21,336 nt of DNA from Multifurca ochricompacta (lineage: Eukaryota > Basidiomycota > Agaricomycetes > Russulales > Russulaceae): the NCBI GenBank assembly GCA_022496185.1, contig WTXG01000460.1, forward strand, positions 1-21,336. The letters run 5' to 3'. Below, piece after piece: positions 19,994 to 21,336 of this stretch. Under the pieces are notes generated by a model that was not told where the DNA came from, made no database searches, and worked only from the letters and a program-made list of their open reading frames with translations. Within the stretch, counting starts at the first letter, position 1. Each line of letters begins with the position of its first letter. Made by a program: the position numbers and the translations under genes.

Positions 19994-21045
19994 ATGGCAG
20001 GTGAATCTGGAGTCATGCTGTCTTGTTGTCTGAAGGTTCCTTACATCTGGATAGGCCAATCTGCCCTCCTTATCGGTGCTACCGGTCAGACAGGTCGCCT
20101 TCTCTTGCGCGAGCTGCTAGCATCACCACATTTCACCCGAGTTGGCGAGGCAGGAAGGCGTCTCACATCGATAAATGAGCTGCCTGCAGACAGTCGCCTG
20201 AAGCTTGAGCAGACCAGAGTGGATTTTGAGAATATTGAGGCGGCAGGGCTTAAAGATGGCAAATGGAACGTGGTGTTCATATCGTGCGTGTGCTAGATTC
20301 TTGAGTGTCAGCCTAACCTTGACACGACAGGGTGTCAGACTGGGGACAACCCGCCATCAGGCTGGTTCAGCAGCCAATTTTGAAAAGATTGACAGGGAGT
20401 GCGTCGCTCTGTCACTCTTCGCATCCAAGTTCAATTGACTTTGTTTTTGCATAGGTATGTCATCAGTGCTGCTAGAGCAGCAAAAGCAGACATAGATCAA
20501 CGCCTAGTTTACATCTCAGTATGCTAGCCGGTTCATTCATTCAATTCATCGGGGCTCATATACCTGCTCAGGCAGCCAACGCAAATCCAGAGTCATCCTT
20601 ACTTTATGCGCGCAGCAAAGGTCTCACAGAACAAGGTCTTGCGGAACTTGGCTACTCGGACACCATCATATTCCGACCCGCATTTCTTAAGAATAACGAA
20701 CAGACCGCTAAAGAGTCTCGGCCTTTAGCTTACATCGTTGGGTGTGTTTCTCCCGCGAAAGTGCATGATTTCTGTATCCTGAACTTATGCATAGAGCATT
20801 TGCCACTGCGATGTCCTTCTTCAATAATCATTGGCAAATAGGGTATGACTTTCTCTTCTCTATACCGCCGGTAAAAGTCTCATGTGATCACAGGTGGACC
20901 AGTTGGCCAAGAGCCTTCTTATCGCAGGTACTGTAGGCTCTTCTGACCTACCACCCGTTGCAGACTCCACACGCGCCAGATGGGGGGAAAGGCGTTCACA
21001 GCTATCAGCAACAGGGGAGCTTTAATGCTCTCCCAAAGCTTGTGA
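19994..21045 (+). CDS. FMP52: FMP52/TIP30-like NAD(P)-binding protein
   Basis: Seven exons: 19994-20000, 20055-20283, 20339-20398, 20455-20518, 20572-20741, 20795-20842 and 20894-21045. It has an atypical short-chain dehydrogenase fold. The first exon holds only ATGGCAG, giving MAG-QSALLIGATGQTGRLL with the Rossmann GxxGxxG at residues 10-16. GTTR and AANFEKIDRE follow, then YVISAARAAKAD and the YARSK active-site pair (Tyr132, Lys136). Family members include yeast Fmp52 of the outer mitochondrial membrane and the TIP30/HTATIP2 proteins; their reaction is poorly defined. Two bases appear missing, at GGG 20841-20843 (before VDQLAKSLLIAG) and in the six-G run 20992-20997. As written, the last exon stays in a wrong frame to a TAA at 21025; with both bases it ends KAFTAISNRGAL and stops at 21045, giving 243 residues. 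That length suits the family. Confidence 0.88.
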
Positions 21046-21311
21046 ACGCATGGTATTCATTAAGATGCGAATCCAACCACCGTCGTTACCTCTTTTTTAC
21101 ACATAATGTATAGTGTCATGTAAAAAACAAACAGCGTACATGTCGCTTTGAGTAGTTCTTAATCTTAATAGGACAACGTGGCCTGATGTGTGGAAATTTC
21201 TGATCAAAAAGGCCACCAGGAACCTAAGCCGAGGCGCGCTAGATCAAAGTTGTCAACTTGTCCCAGTTGTCATTGTCATTCCACTCTCACTCTCTCTCAG
21301 TTGAAAACATA
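21046..21311. other. Intergenic region at the right end
   Basis: Nothing coding was seen. A pyrimidine-rich stretch (21281-21299) precedes the ATG at 21312, as often happens just upstream of fungal start codons. Confidence 0.4.
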
Positions 21312-21336
21312 ATGGTCTCTAAGCACGGCTTCAGCG
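21312..21336 (+). CDS. Possible start of a gene running off the window
   Basis: ATG at 21312 follows a CT-rich leader and ACATA, and opens MVSKHGFS before the sequence ends. Eight codons are too few to identify anything. It is listed only because the leader looks like a fungal 5' region. Confidence 0.3.

Noticed and set aside
1..21336. tRNA or rRNA genes, CRISPR arrays, transposases, long terminal repeats
   Set aside because: A visual scan found no cloverleaf B-box pattern, no regularly spaced repeats, no reverse transcriptase or transposase motif and no terminal repeats. Short or diverged elements could have been missed.

Overview
This is a nuclear genome window from a fungus, most likely a basidiomycete of the Agaricomycotina. 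The evidence is dense, short GT-AG introns (mostly 48-66 nt, up to 15 per gene), tiny exons, and proteins of fungal type: secreted type-B carboxylesterases, an Hda1/Clr3-type deacetylase with an Arb2 domain, STT3, an FMP52/TIP30-like reductase and a KDEL-tailed thioredoxin protein. A finer placement cannot be supported from sequence alone. I recognised no bacterial, viral, organellar, tRNA, rRNA, CRISPR or transposase feature.

Layout: (1) 1-965, + strand, 3' part of a RanBP3/Yrb2-type Ran-binding protein. (2) 1481-2620, - strand, an unidentified, probably multi-exon gene. (3) 2875-5366 and 6513-8998, + strand, a tandem pair of secreted type-B carboxylesterases with the same 15-exon structure. 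(4) 9029-9812, weak and conflicting coding traces. (5) 9813-11611, - strand, a HIRIP3-like histone-chaperone-family protein. (6) 11737-14654, - strand, STT3, the catalytic subunit of oligosaccharyltransferase. (7) 14784-17709, + strand, a class II histone deacetylase, divergent from STT3 over 129 bp. (8) 17885-19447, - strand, a PDI-like ER protein ending in KDEL. (9) 19994-21045, + strand, an FMP52/TIP30-like reductase. (10) 21312-21336, a possible start of a further gene.

Exon models were built by hand from splice sites, reading phase and family motifs. STT3 (766 codons) and the second esterase (571 codons) are open from start to stop. Six other genes make sense only if single bases are missing at a total of twelve places, nearly all in short G/C or A/T runs. 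With those bases allowed, each complete gene's coding length is a multiple of three. The simplest reading is homopolymer under-calling in the assembly rather than a cluster of decayed genes.

The genes do not form one pathway. STT3 and the KDEL protein both belong to protein maturation in the ER, and the latter has an exact unfolded-protein-response-type TGACGTGG upstream. The HIRIP3-like protein and the deacetylase both act on chromatin. The most interesting biology is in the esterase pair: patchy near-identity that includes one intron, an 8-nt microexon and a GC-AG intron shared by both copies. I did not find a convincing undescribed multi-gene system. The unidentified gene at 1481-2620 is the best candidate for something new.
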